A stretch of 64,000 nucleotides of DNA from contig JBASRE010000045.1 of NCBI GenBank assembly GCA_049273695.1, forward strand, positions 33,352-97,351, written 5' to 3'. Below are positions 56,780 to 64,000 of this stretch, piece by piece. The position numbers and the translations under genes were made by a program. The notes under the pieces are model-generated. The model saw only the letters and a list, made by a program, of their open reading frames with translations. It was not told where the DNA came from and made no database searches. The stretch is from UBA11740 sp049273695. Its GTDB lineage: Bacteria; Acidobacteriota; Blastocatellia; Pyrinomonadales; Pyrinomonadaceae. Every line of letters starts with the position of its first letter. Position 1 is the stretch's first letter.

Positions 56780-59521
56780 CTAGTTCGTTGGCTGTAACGG
56801 AATAGTGATTATCGTTTCGGTGGCCGCTCGAATTGAAAAGGGCCGATTAGCTCTTCGGTATCCGCGCACGTTCAGCGTCAGGCTATATCTACCTGGCAGC
56901 AATGAATAGACAAACCCATATCTCGACGTAATCGATCTCTGTTCCGGGTTGCTGAGCGATGCGATAAAGAGTTCAAAATCTACGCCCTCCAACGTGTCAC
57001 CTTGCTCATTTGTGGGGTCAATGATTAAGGTGCCACTTTTCGCAAATTGACCAGCAAAATAAATCTCGAAGGTCCCGCGGCTTACTTGGTTGGAACTCAG
57101 CGGTTTGCTCGTCCATTGGCTCTTGTCGACCTCGCTCAATAATGCGCGGACACTGTCAGGTGTGGGATCTTGAGTTTCGGATTCGCTGCTATAACGAACT
57201 TGATTGGTTGGTGGTCCGCTTCCAACGACTTCAAAAGGCGGTACTATATAGCCTTTGTCTTCGAGAGTTTTCTTTATCGTATTTGCTCTTCCCTCCTGGT
57301 CGCGCGTTGCCATGTGTATATAAAACCGTGGTGTCACCGTATCCGCGCTGTCAAGTTGTTGCGCGAGACTCGCATCCCCATAAGCGGCGCTGCCAATAGA
57401 TTGGGCGAGCACATCCTTGCTCGCAAACTGCTTCACTATTGCTTCAGCTTTAGCGGTAACTTCCTTGTCCTTATCTCTAATCGCAATCGAGAGGATCGCA
57501 GCGCCGATTCTTGCCGGCATCTTTCCTTCGCTCACCAGAGAATCTAATTCGGAAAGAGCCGACAATCGGTCCGCAGACTGCTCGCTGCTCATTTTTTCCA
57601 ACAAGTTGGCAACCTTGAAGGCACTCTCCGATTCGCGCTTTACTTTCTCTAATGCGAGGCGGTCGGCCCTTCCTTTAGTCCGGTATTGCCAAATCATGCC
57701 GATTACAAGACCAACCAGCAGCAGAAAGGTAAAGGTTAGCCAAACGCCTTTGCGGAACCTTTCTTTGGAGATGGATACTTCGCTTCTGGCAACAAGCGCA
57801 TCCAGATCCGGATCATAGCCGACTTCCTTGGCTGCCCGACTTTGGATCCAGCTCTTCGCTTCATGCAGTTGGTACTTGTCGAGTAACCCGGAGTCTTTTC
57901 GCCCCAGCCGCCAGTTTACAGCCAAAGATTCCAATCGTTGCCGCATAACCAGCGCTTCACGCAAACCCTTCAGCCAGGCTGTGAAGGGTTCCCAGTCAAG
58001 CCACATAGATTTGTGGACCAGTTGAAATTGATCGTCCGGAGAGGTGTCGGTTTTGACGCCGCCGGCATCCGCCTGAGCATTGTCTTGCGGAACTAGCGAT
58101 ACGCCTTTCGTTATTCTTACCAAATGGGCGTTGACCAGACCGTCAAGCACGCTGTCGACCGCCTCAGGAGACGGGGCCGATTGGTAGAGATCTTCGCGTC
58201 TAACTCGGTCCCCGACAACTTCAAGATTGTCGGTGATCCGGACCATTTTCAGAAGCACGAGACGGGCGATCTCCCGTTGAGTGGCACTTAAGGATTTGTA
58301 CCATTGATCGGCCGTTTGAGTCAGCGCGTAGGCGCACCTTTTGAGCCGGTTCATTGCGGCCCAAGTGATGGTGTCGCCTTGCTTCTCGTCCCAAAGCTTG
58401 AGCAGCATGAACTGCAAAAGAGGCAAGCCCATCTCGTCGGCATAAATCTCACGAATCAGTTGAGCGACGATACCTTTCTCAAACTTAAGACCTATTTTTC
58501 GCGCCGGTTCTTTTATTACTTCTCGGAGATCACTTTCAGTCAGCGGGTGGATTCGTATTTCAGCCTTGGGATATAGGTCCCTGAAGTCGCTCCGCCCGAT
58601 TATATAGTTCGTGCGGTCACTACGTATTATTAAGATAACCCGGTGAGTGAGAGTCGAGCTTTCGGAAGGATGCGTCAACTCAATGAGATTAGCGATGAAA
58701 GCGTCGCGCTGTTCATCATTCTTACACAAGGTAAATACTTCTTCGAACCTGTCGATGACCATCAGTACGGTCTGTCCGCTGAACTGCTGGTCAAGTAGCT
58801 GGCGCACATATTTCTTATCGGCGAAAAGTCTTTCATTTTGTGGTCCGAAGTCTGTGCCTGTCGTTCCGGCGCTCGGCGCCAGCATGGCGGCCAAAACCTT
58901 GAGTGGGTCACGGCCTGGAGTGACAGCGTTGAAGTAATGCCAGTGCTCACTACCGGGCAGTTTTTTGCCACTTTTCAACTCGGGCACTACCCCTGCGTTG
59001 ACAACCGACGTCTTACCGCTACCCGCCGGACCGACGAAAATTAACAGCCGATTGTCCTTCAGTCGTTCGATCAGACGCCCGGTAACTCCCAGACGACCGT
59101 AAAAACGGTCGTGGTCAGCTTCCGTAAACGGGTTCAAACCCAAATAGGGAAGTTTCGCGGTTGCCAGGTCAAGCTTTCTAGGCTCCGCAAACGGAACGAG
59201 GATGGTATCCGGGGGTTCGATGTCACCCGCCCGATAGAGGACCGTGACCCAATAGTTGAGCAGGCTTTGAGCAGTTTGTCGTTCGGAGATGCTCTCAAGC
59301 AGCACTCCCGTGGCGCGTCCATGTTCAATAAACTCTTTAACTTCATCTAGAAATCCAGGCTGATTGGCGTTCTCGGGCAAGAGCTGGCGCCTAAAGAGTT
59401 CGGTATGCGACTCTGCCATGAAATCGAGTGAGTCAAAGGGCACCGCCCCGCTGGCGGACTCGGTTTGTTGATCCTCTGAAAGGTCTGAGGTCAAAGCTTC
59501 TTTCCGTGGCTCATCAGTCAT
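56780..59521 (-). CDS. STAND-type ATPase with membrane helix and C-terminal sensor-like domains
   Basis: 913 residues. Residues 30-100 are a helical module (SHTELFRRQLLPENANQ, ERQTAQSLLNYWVTVLYRAG). The nSTAND-type core opens PYLGLNPFTEADHDRFYGR, Walker A GPAGSGKT (164-171), Walker B VLMVIDRFEE (252-261). A winged-helix/arm region follows, then one membrane helix (592-612), a coiled coil (615-690), a repeated charged domain (TPRFYIHMATRDQEGRANTIKKTLEDKGYIVPPFEVVGSGPPTNQVRYS) and a PEGA/Ig-like C-terminus (PGRYSLTLNVRGYRRANRPFSI). The start is one base after the upstream stop (TGA-A-ATG), so it is translationally coupled. Probably the switch that activates the linked effectors. Confidence 0.85.
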   Translation of the reverse strand: MTDEPRKEALTSDLSEDQQTESASGAVPFDSLDFMAESHTELFRRQLLPENANQPGFLDEVKEFIEHGRATGVLLESISERQTAQSLLNYWVTVLYRAGDIEPPDTILVPFAEPRKLDLATAKLPYLGLNPFTEADHDRFYGRLGVTGRLIERLKDNRLLIFVGPAGSGKTSVVNAGVVPELKSGKKLPGSEHWHYFNAVTPGRDPLKVLAAMLAPSAGTTGTDFGPQNERLFADKKYVRQLLDQQFSGQTVLMVIDRFEEVFTLCKNDEQRDAFIANLIELTHPSESSTLTHRVILIIRSDRTNYIIGRSDFRDLYPKAEIRIHPLTESDLREVIKEPARKIGLKFEKGIVAQLIREIYADEMGLPLLQFMLLKLWDEKQGDTITWAAMNRLKRCAYALTQTADQWYKSLSATQREIARLVLLKMVRITDNLEVVGDRVRREDLYQSAPSPEAVDSVLDGLVNAHLVRITKGVSLVPQDNAQADAGGVKTDTSPDDQFQLVHKSMWLDWEPFTAWLKGLREALVMRQRLESLAVNWRLGRKDSGLLDKYQLHEAKSWIQSRAAKEVGYDPDLDALVARSEVSISKERFRKGVWLTFTFLLLVGLVIGMIWQYRTKGRADRLALEKVKRESESAFKVANLLEKMSSEQSADRLSALSELDSLVSEGKMPARIGAAILSIAIRDKDKEVTAKAEAIVKQFASKDVLAQSIGSAAYGDASLAQQLDSADTVTPRFYIHMATRDQEGRANTIKKTLEDKGYIVPPFEVVGSGPPTNQVRYSSESETQDPTPDSVRALLSEVDKSQWTSKPLSSNQVSRGTFEIYFAGQFAKSGTLIIDPTNEQGDTLEGVDFELFIASLSNPEQRSITSRYGFVYSLLPGRYSLTLNVRGYRRANRPFSIRAATETIITIPLQPTN

Positions 59522-59522
59522 T

Positions 59523-60902
59523 TCAAACTCCCAACGGAGTCGCTACTAACTCTGAGTTAACCTGCTGTAACTCGTGACCAATTCGTCTCAGTTCCTCACA
59601 TTTCGCTTTCAGCCCAGTGTCAAGGTCAAAAAAGAAGAGCCTCGCCTGGTCGAGGTATGAAAAGAAGAACAAAATCTCCGCTTTGTCTGCGTCCTTTTGC
59701 TCAATAAGATCGTCAAGCTTCTGAACGGAAATGTTCAAACGCTTTGCCAAGGTTGAGGTTTGTCCGGCGAGTAACGGAACAACAGACAAATTCACCACGG
59801 TGGAAATAAGCTCAAGTTGGCTCAGCCTTTTAGCCTCCGTTGACGTGCTCCTTTCACCCTCCACGTTAGTCTGTTGGCGAAGGGCAACACTTAGAACTCG
59901 CAGGATATCCTCGTTGCGTTGCCATTCGTCATGCTGAATTATCAATTTGCTCAATTCCTCGTCTAGTTTCGCTATTTCGCTAACGCCGGCAGCGTAGCGC
60001 TCGACCTGCCGGGAAGCACGTTCAGAAGCAACGTCTTGCAAGACGATGCACAGGTCACCCATCGAATTGATCAGGTCTTTCAGATGAACACTCGTCACAG
60101 CGGTTTTCAGCCGACTATTGAGCCAGGAGAGATCACTCCCAAGCTGCTCCTTGATATCATTAAAGGTGATTTCTATCATCGACATCTGATCATCCTCAAT
60201 GGCTTTTTCAAGGCTGATCCGCTCCTGCTTAAGGTTATTCATCCACTTTTTTTCTGCTCCGTCCACGAACTTCCTCTCGAATGTGTCATCCAAGTCAGCA
60301 ATCGTGCCCGTAAGGAGGGTCAAAGAATTCAAGATCATGACGTGTATCGTGGAAGTCATGGCGAGATTGTTGAGCATCGAGGAGATGTCGGGCCAACCGA
60401 GTTGCAACTTGTGCAGCGCGTCATGCATGCGCTTGTAGTCGGCTATGATTTCGAATTCTTTGATAGCGGTTTCGAAAATCCTCCTGTAGAAGAAAACCGC
60501 ATCGTGAGCAAAATCATCCTGCTCGATCAATTCCGAAAGCGCGGCCAGCCCGCCCACGATGACTTCTGCGCTGGCCGACTCTGCCGGCCCTGCTAGCAAC
60601 TCGCCTAGGGCCTCCTCAAATACCTTGGCCTGGGTCAAAGGTGTAAAATACTCCTTCCCGTTTTCGAGCCAGGCTTTGAATGGCACAGTGCGGGCCGCGT
60701 CAGCCACGAACTCGATAGAGTTAAGAGCGCTGATGTCTCCCGAAAGCTGATAGAAGGGTGTCTTGAAGTGCTTGAGATTAGCGCCGTATCCGGTCCGATC
60801 AAGCATGAGAGTCCGAAGGTCCTCGTCATAGATCTTTCCAGCGTCTTCAAACGCCTGCTTTATCTCCCGGATTCTTTCTCTTTTTAGATGAGCAAAAGGC
60901 AT
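59523..60902 (-). CDS. Helical protein with EAD-like N-terminal domain
   Basis: 459 residues; AGGTGAG before ATG. Residues 3-105 (FAHLKRERIREIKQAFED ... QLSGDISALNSIEFVADAARTVPFKAWLENGKEY ... KVFEEALGELL) are homologous to the N-terminus of the next gene upstream, a protease. The remainder is long helices and coiled coils (MNNLKQERISLEKAIEDDQM, ERASRQVERYAAGVSEIAKLDEELSKLI, KAKCEELRRIGHELQQVNSEL) with a hydrophobic mid-helix (ILNSLTLLTGTIADL). No enzyme motif. It may be a scaffold bridging protease and ATPase. Confidence 0.75.
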   Translation of the reverse strand: MPFAHLKRERIREIKQAFEDAGKIYDEDLRTLMLDRTGYGANLKHFKTPFYQLSGDISALNSIEFVADAARTVPFKAWLENGKEYFTPLTQAKVFEEALGELLAGPAESASAEVIVGGLAALSELIEQDDFAHDAVFFYRRIFETAIKEFEIIADYKRMHDALHKLQLGWPDISSMLNNLAMTSTIHVMILNSLTLLTGTIADLDDTFERKFVDGAEKKWMNNLKQERISLEKAIEDDQMSMIEITFNDIKEQLGSDLSWLNSRLKTAVTSVHLKDLINSMGDLCIVLQDVASERASRQVERYAAGVSEIAKLDEELSKLIIQHDEWQRNEDILRVLSVALRQQTNVEGERSTSTEAKRLSQLELISTVVNLSVVPLLAGQTSTLAKRLNISVQKLDDLIEQKDADKAEILFFFSYLDQARLFFFDLDTGLKAKCEELRRIGHELQQVNSELVATPLGV

Positions 60903-60941
60903 TGGAACTCACCTCGCGAGGAGCGTTGAGAGTTGAGATTT

Positions 60942-62069
60942 TCACCCGCCGGTAATCGTGCGATAGAGGTCAATATTCTTAGCTTTCAAATTCTCCAGGA
61001 TCGCGGCCATCTGCGTCCCCTCATTGACCCAGCCGGTTAACCGCCCCTGAAATTTCACGTTGCCAACAAAAGTGGAAGCGCGATGAAGTGCGATGACTTT
61101 CCAGCTATCGCTAAAAACCGGCGAGCCGGAAGATCCGTGTTCGGTGTCAGTGAAGTAGCGCAGTCTGGGAAACTCGCTGTCGTAAACAAGATTATTCCTA
61201 AGCGCTACTTTTTTGGGACCGCCGTTCGGATGTTGAATGATATTAACGGAAAGGTACGAATCCGGTGTGACGGTTACCTTGTCGGGGCTGATGGGCAAGG
61301 GAGTCCGGTCGACCGGAGACTCCAATCGCAAGACGGCATAATCCAGTTCTTTATCGAACGCTTCGAGCTTCGCCGCATTCAGTGAAACCCCACCCAGAGT
61401 CTCCGCATCAAAATCAAACTGGACAGAAGTATTCCTGGCCTGAAGTTCCAGGTCGGTGGCCGACGCGTCGCTTTGACCATCACGCCGAGCGTTGACTACG
61501 TGGTGGTTCGTCATTACCAGGTCAGGAGCCACCAACCATCCGGTTCCCCGGTGAATTTCTGGCTGGCCGGTCGCGATCTCGCTGGCGTTGCTTCCATCGT
61601 GTCTGAGGACGCTTAAACGTGCGACGGATTTGCCCGCGTCAAATCCCGCCGAGAGAAATCCGTAAGCGACCATGTCGTTGCGGTGAACCAGTGCCTCGCG
61701 AACTTCAAACAGTTCGGGAATTTTTGCCGGTTCTGAGATCGGCCCAGCCGTGGACATCCGGTTGTTCAATTCATCCAGCGCCCGGCTAAACACCTTGGTC
61801 TTGTCTATGTGAGATAACTGCTCGACCGCATTCCTAAGCCAAATCTGAAGCGGAATTGTCCCGTCGGCAAGTCGCTCAACAGAATTCATCGCGTTCAGAT
61901 CGCCGGAGAGTTGCGTGAGATCGCTCTTGAAATTTTGTAGCCAACCTACGAACTGCCGGTTAATCCCATGAAGCAGAATCGGGCGCCACTCCAAGTCGTA
62001 ACTAAGGTTGAACTCAGTAAAGACGTTCCTAATCTCGGCGACGAGTTCACGTGTGAGATGAGCGAACAC
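60942..62069 (-). CDS. EAD-like domain fused to trypsin-like serine protease
   Basis: 375 residues from a GTG at 62069 with AGGAGAAG 5-6 bases upstream. N-terminal domain (1-105; FAHLTRELVAEIRNVFTEF ... QLSGDLNAMNSVERLADGTIPLQIWLRNA ... KVFSRALDEL) shared with the following gene. Protease triad: DLVMTNHHVV (His190), DKELDYAVLRL (Asp243), EHGSSGSPVFS (Ser314). No signal peptide, so cytoplasmic action is likely. This layout (adaptor domain plus trypsin) matches bacterial effector-associated-domain proteins known from STAND-linked conflict systems. Confidence 0.85.
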   Translation of the reverse strand: MFAHLTRELVAEIRNVFTEFNLSYDLEWRPILLHGINRQFVGWLQNFKSDLTQLSGDLNAMNSVERLADGTIPLQIWLRNAVEQLSHIDKTKVFSRALDELNNRMSTAGPISEPAKIPELFEVREALVHRNDMVAYGFLSAGFDAGKSVARLSVLRHDGSNASEIATGQPEIHRGTGWLVAPDLVMTNHHVVNARRDGQSDASATDLELQARNTSVQFDFDAETLGGVSLNAAKLEAFDKELDYAVLRLESPVDRTPLPISPDKVTVTPDSYLSVNIIQHPNGGPKKVALRNNLVYDSEFPRLRYFTDTEHGSSGSPVFSDSWKVIALHRASTFVGNVKFQGRLTGWVNEGTQMAAILENLKAKNIDLYRTITGG

Positions 62070-62078
62070 GATCTTCTC

Positions 62079-62279
62079 CTATCCGAAAACCGCAGCCAAC
62101 GGCGCTTCGGTCATATCTTCGTCGGCGTTGATGCGAAGCCTCCCCCGAAGGACCTTTTCCAATTCGACTTCTTGCCATCGGTGAAATATCGGCGCGCGCG
62201 CACTTTTAGCGATGGACTCTACGTGGCTGGAGTCCAATCGCCGCAATTCGATCGCGATCAGATGCCGTTGATCATCCAT
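62079..62279 (-). CDS. Small ORF upstream of EAD-protease
   Basis: 66 residues (MDDQRHLIAIELRRLDSSH ... EVELEKVLRGRLRINADEDMTEAPLAAVFG) ending 9 bases before the protease GTG; the protease ribosome site overlaps its stop. The frame is open further upstream without a better start. No known domain. The opposite strand frame (61968-62339) looks like a shadow. Real status uncertain. Confidence 0.35.
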   Translation of the reverse strand: MDDQRHLIAIELRRLDSSHVESIAKSARAPIFHRWQEVELEKVLRGRLRINADEDMTEAPLAAVFG

Positions 62280-62557
62280 GGCACGGATAACCTGCTTTTG
62301 AAAAAGACAATGATGGTATCGGGACGACCATCGTGTTGAGATAACTCTAAGTTAGCTGGTACTGAAAGGGCGGACGGAAGGAGGCTCTTTGAGGACCAGC
62401 ACGGCCGATGGCGTTGAGAGGCCGCCAATAGGGCTACGCGATGAGATTGACGGACTCCTCTTGCCTGCTTGGGCAAGACTCTAGTGCCAACTCGGGTTTT
62501 TTGTCAATAGTGCACTTGGTTGCACGACCAGCTTCGAGGACTTGACCTGGCCACCGT

Positions 62558-62577
62558 GTCACAACTAAGTCACATCT
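62558..62577 (+). repeat. Arm-type direct repeat, left copy
   Basis: GTCACAACTAAGTCACATCT, itself two GTCACA units 11 bases apart. It recurs with one change (C for T) at 62763-62782. Such GTCACA pairs beside a tRNA-end core look like tyrosine-integrase arm-binding sites. Confidence 0.6.
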
Positions 62578-62649
62578 GAGTCCTAACGGAGTACACAGTG
62601 TAAATAGTGTAATTCGCAAAATGACAAAAAAGCCTAATGAAATGCGAAA

Positions 62650-62669
62650 GGCCGCGTGAACACGCGGCC
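62650..62669 (-). terminator. Hairpin 3' of the right tRNA-end copy
   Basis: GGCCGCGTGAACACGCGGCC, a perfect 9-bp stem. On the minus strand it follows the CCA end of the tRNA fragment by 15 bases and is trailed by TTTCGCATTTC and later TTTTTT, so it could be the original tRNA terminator. Confidence 0.65.
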
Positions 62670-62684
62670 TTACATATTATGTGT

Positions 62685-62719
62685 TGGTGCCGAAGGGGGG
62701 AATTTTACTGTCTGGCTAA
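62685..62719 (-). repeat. att-like tRNA 3'-end fragment, right copy
   Basis: TGGTGCCGAAGGGGGG (62685-62700) matches the left copy for 15 bases and then diverges (AATTTTACT instead of ACTCGAACC), but GTCTGGCTAA returns at 62710-62719 as in the left copy. The fragment holds the acceptor strand and part of the T-stem only. It is flanked by the two arm-type repeats. Confidence 0.75.
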
Positions 62720-62762
62720 GTTCATGTCTAGATACACTTTAACGAAAGCGTATAATTCCAAA

Positions 62763-62782
62763 GTCACAACCAAGTCACATCT
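62763..62782 (+). repeat. Arm-type direct repeat, right copy
   Basis: GTCACAACCAAGTCACATCT, 205 bases from the left copy, so the tRNA-end core lies between two arm sites. Confidence 0.6.
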
Positions 62783-63031
62783 ATGAAGCAGGTGTCGGAG
62801 TCAAGACACAAATCGACGTGGGCGCCGAAGCGTCGAGGTCGAAGTTGGTTAACCGCTTGTTCTTTGACATAAAACCGAGTTAGTTGTTGTCGTTTGCTTA
62901 CTCAATGGATCGACAGCTCGCGCTGCGATCACTCATCTATTCGGTCATGATCCATGAGGTTCAATTCGCTCTCTCCGGTCAGCACTGACCGCAGAGGCTG
63001 GCTGCTCAATCAAAGATCAGGCACTTGAGGC

Positions 63032-64000
63032 CTATGCGACTTCTCGAGCAAGCCGAGCTGCGACAGCGCGACGATTGAACTCTGCGTAGTCAATCCCGTC
63101 GCGCAAAAGGATGTAACTACGAATCAATAACTTCCTGGCCACTGCCACTTTGGCTTTAGGTTTACCCTGTCGATGCAATAGGCGCAGATAGAATCGCTTC
63201 AGTTCGGGATCGCCTTTGCAGGCTGTCTGGGCTGCCTCTATTAACAGGAACCGCAGCACCCGTGAGCCGGCTTTGCTGATCCGGAGATAGCGTTTCTTTT
63301 CTCCTGACGAACGCTCTTTCGGATCAAAACCAACGTAAGCAGCGACCTTGCGTTGATTACTAAAGCGACTGATTGGTGCGAGCGTATGCACCAGCCCCAG
63401 ACTGGTCAGCAACCCGATGCCGGGATGAGTACGCAGTCGTTCGATACGCTCATCACCAGCTGCCTGTTGTTCGAGCCAGTCGACGGCCTCGTTGATGCGC
63501 TGGTTCAAAGGCTCAAGTGCTTGCAGCCATTGCTCGCGTTGGTACTGCATCATCGGTGACATCGAGGTGCTGCGAAGTTGCGTCAGCCCCGTGCGGGTAA
63601 ACAACTTGGCCCGCAGTGACAAGCCAGACTGGATCGACAGGGCTTGCAAGCTGTTCTTGATGATGGTCCGCATCTTCACCAGCTTGTGCCGATAACGCAG
63701 CATCCGCAGGATCTCGCGACTCGTCGGAGTCGGCCGATGAATCCGCGGGAACTCGTCATGGATGAGCAGGTCCAGAATCAGCTCGGCATCGCGCCGATCG
63801 TTCTTCTGTCGCCGACGAGCGCGCCGCCGAATCTCGGTAGCATCGCCCAGCCAGACTTCACAACCGAGCTCTTCCAACAGTTGCTCGAACCAGGGACTGT
63901 AACCACTGGCTTCCAGTCCCACTAACACTGGTCCGCTGAACTGTGAATAGAATGCTTTCAGTTCAGCCTTGTTCTGATGTTTGAGTTCGTGGGTTGACAT
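63032..64000 (-). CDS. IS110-family transposase, 5' end off the window
   Basis: 322 residues are visible; the Met at 64000 is probably internal because the N-terminal DxHK-type part of the DEDD domain is missing. Seen: GLEASGYSPWFEQLLEELG (catalytic Glu region), RRRQKNDRRDAELI (Asp region), and the Transposase_20 part HPGIGLLTSLGLVHTL, FSNQRKVAAYVGFDP, YLRISKAGSRVLRFLLIEAA with the conserved Ser motif. IS110 elements move without target duplications using a bridge RNA from a non-coding end. The non-coding stretch 62800-63031 or the unseen upstream side would hold it. Confidence 0.9.
   Translation of the reverse strand: MSTHELKHQNKAELKAFYSQFSGPVLVGLEASGYSPWFEQLLEELGCEVWLGDATEIRRRARRRQKNDRRDAELILDLLIHDEFPRIHRPTPTSREILRMLRYRHKLVKMRTIIKNSLQALSIQSGLSLRAKLFTRTGLTQLRSTSMSPMMQYQREQWLQALEPLNQRINEAVDWLEQQAAGDERIERLRTHPGIGLLTSLGLVHTLAPISRFSNQRKVAAYVGFDPKERSSGEKKRYLRISKAGSRVLRFLLIEAAQTACKGDPELKRFYLRLLHRQGKPKAKVAVARKLLIRSYILLRDGIDYAEFNRRAVAARLAREVA

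Larger units (their letters stand above)
53583..62700. mobile_element. Putative integrated island bounded by tRNA-end repeats
   Basis: The ~9.1-kb segment between two tRNA-3'-end direct repeats contains six ORFs, all of protease, lipase, STAND-ATPase or unknown type, and no housekeeping gene. No integrase is encoded within it. An integrase or an intact tRNA beyond position 64000 would complete the picture. Boundaries come from the repeats, and mobility is inferred. Confidence 0.6.
62280..63031. other. Non-coding junction region between island and IS110
   Basis: 752 bases with no credible gene apart from the small ORF noted above. It contains the arm-like repeats, the hairpin and the att-like core, all listed separately. 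After 62800 the sequence is AT-rich and may include the right end of the IS110-family element. Confidence 0.5.

Noticed and set aside
56780..62069. Avs-type antiviral STAND protein
   Set aside because: Effectors here are separate genes and the ATPase has a membrane helix and different C-terminal domains from Avs TPR sensors.
61968..62339. Plus-strand ORF of 123 residues at the island edge
   Set aside because: Antisense to the start of the EAD-protease and the small upstream ORF, with no domain.

Overview
The window reads as a chromosomal segment of an aerobic, heterotrophic bacterium, most likely an Acidobacteriota of the Blastocatellia/Pyrinomonadales type. This placement is inferred from gene content: a caa3-type oxidase cluster, a bc-type complex with a large multihaem cytochrome c, a complete ccm cluster, secreted beta-helix proteins ending in a CKNGGW/FKNQGDC tail, and many short palindromic repeats between genes. 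No rRNA or marker gene is present to confirm it.

Region 1 (1-19.4 kb, minus strand) is a respiratory supercluster. Read in transcription order it encodes a Rieske protein, cytochrome b (b6-like), a subunit-IV-like protein and an eight-haem cytochrome c. These are followed by a lipoprotein with cupredoxin-like and carboxypeptidase-regulatory-like parts, CtaA, CtaB, and oxidase subunits II, I, III (two genes) and IV. The distal end holds small membrane proteins, a DUF420 (CtaM/YozB-like) protein, an isoprenylcysteine-methyltransferase-like protein and a HEAT/lipoyl-like membrane protein. A two-GAF protein runs off the left edge. Quinol oxidation, electron transfer and oxygen reduction are thus encoded together.

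Region 2 (19.7-29.4 kb, plus strand) is the matching c-type cytochrome maturation cluster (ccmABCDEFGH plus two ccmI-like pieces), led by a glutaredoxin-like gene. Two unrecognised small genes are inserted between ccmE and ccmF. Several families of inverted repeats lie in the gaps of regions 1 and 2, and one lies inside the 5' end of ccmH. Region 3 (29.4-32.3 kb) holds a secreted proline/glutamate-rich protein and a secreted beta-helix protein closed by a strong terminator.

Region 4 (32.4-50.9 kb) is accessory. A minus-strand run of eight genes, several overlapping by ATGA or GTGA, encodes a BMP-type (nucleoside-like) ABC importer, then two unrecognised proteins, an NtrC-like AAA+ ATPase without a visible DNA-binding domain, and a 1,443-residue patatin-like phospholipase whose catalytic Ser and Asp flank a very large multi-spanning membrane insert. 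Divergent from it are a glutamine-dependent asparagine synthetase (TTG start) and a TrpB2-like PLP enzyme. I regard the unknown-unknown-AAA+-patatin block as the best candidate for an undescribed system.

Region 5 (51.4-64 kb) starts with small secreted proteins. A block of about 9.1 kb follows, bounded by two direct copies of a tRNA 3' end (T-arm/acceptor, GGCACCA on the minus strand). It contains a V8-like serine protease and a two-HKD phospholipase D on plus, convergent with a STAND-type ATPase, a helical protein and a second trypsin-like protease on minus. The last two share a homologous N-terminal domain, the arrangement expected of an effector-associated (EAD-type) adaptor system. Next come att-like arm repeats and an IS110-family transposase cut by the right edge.
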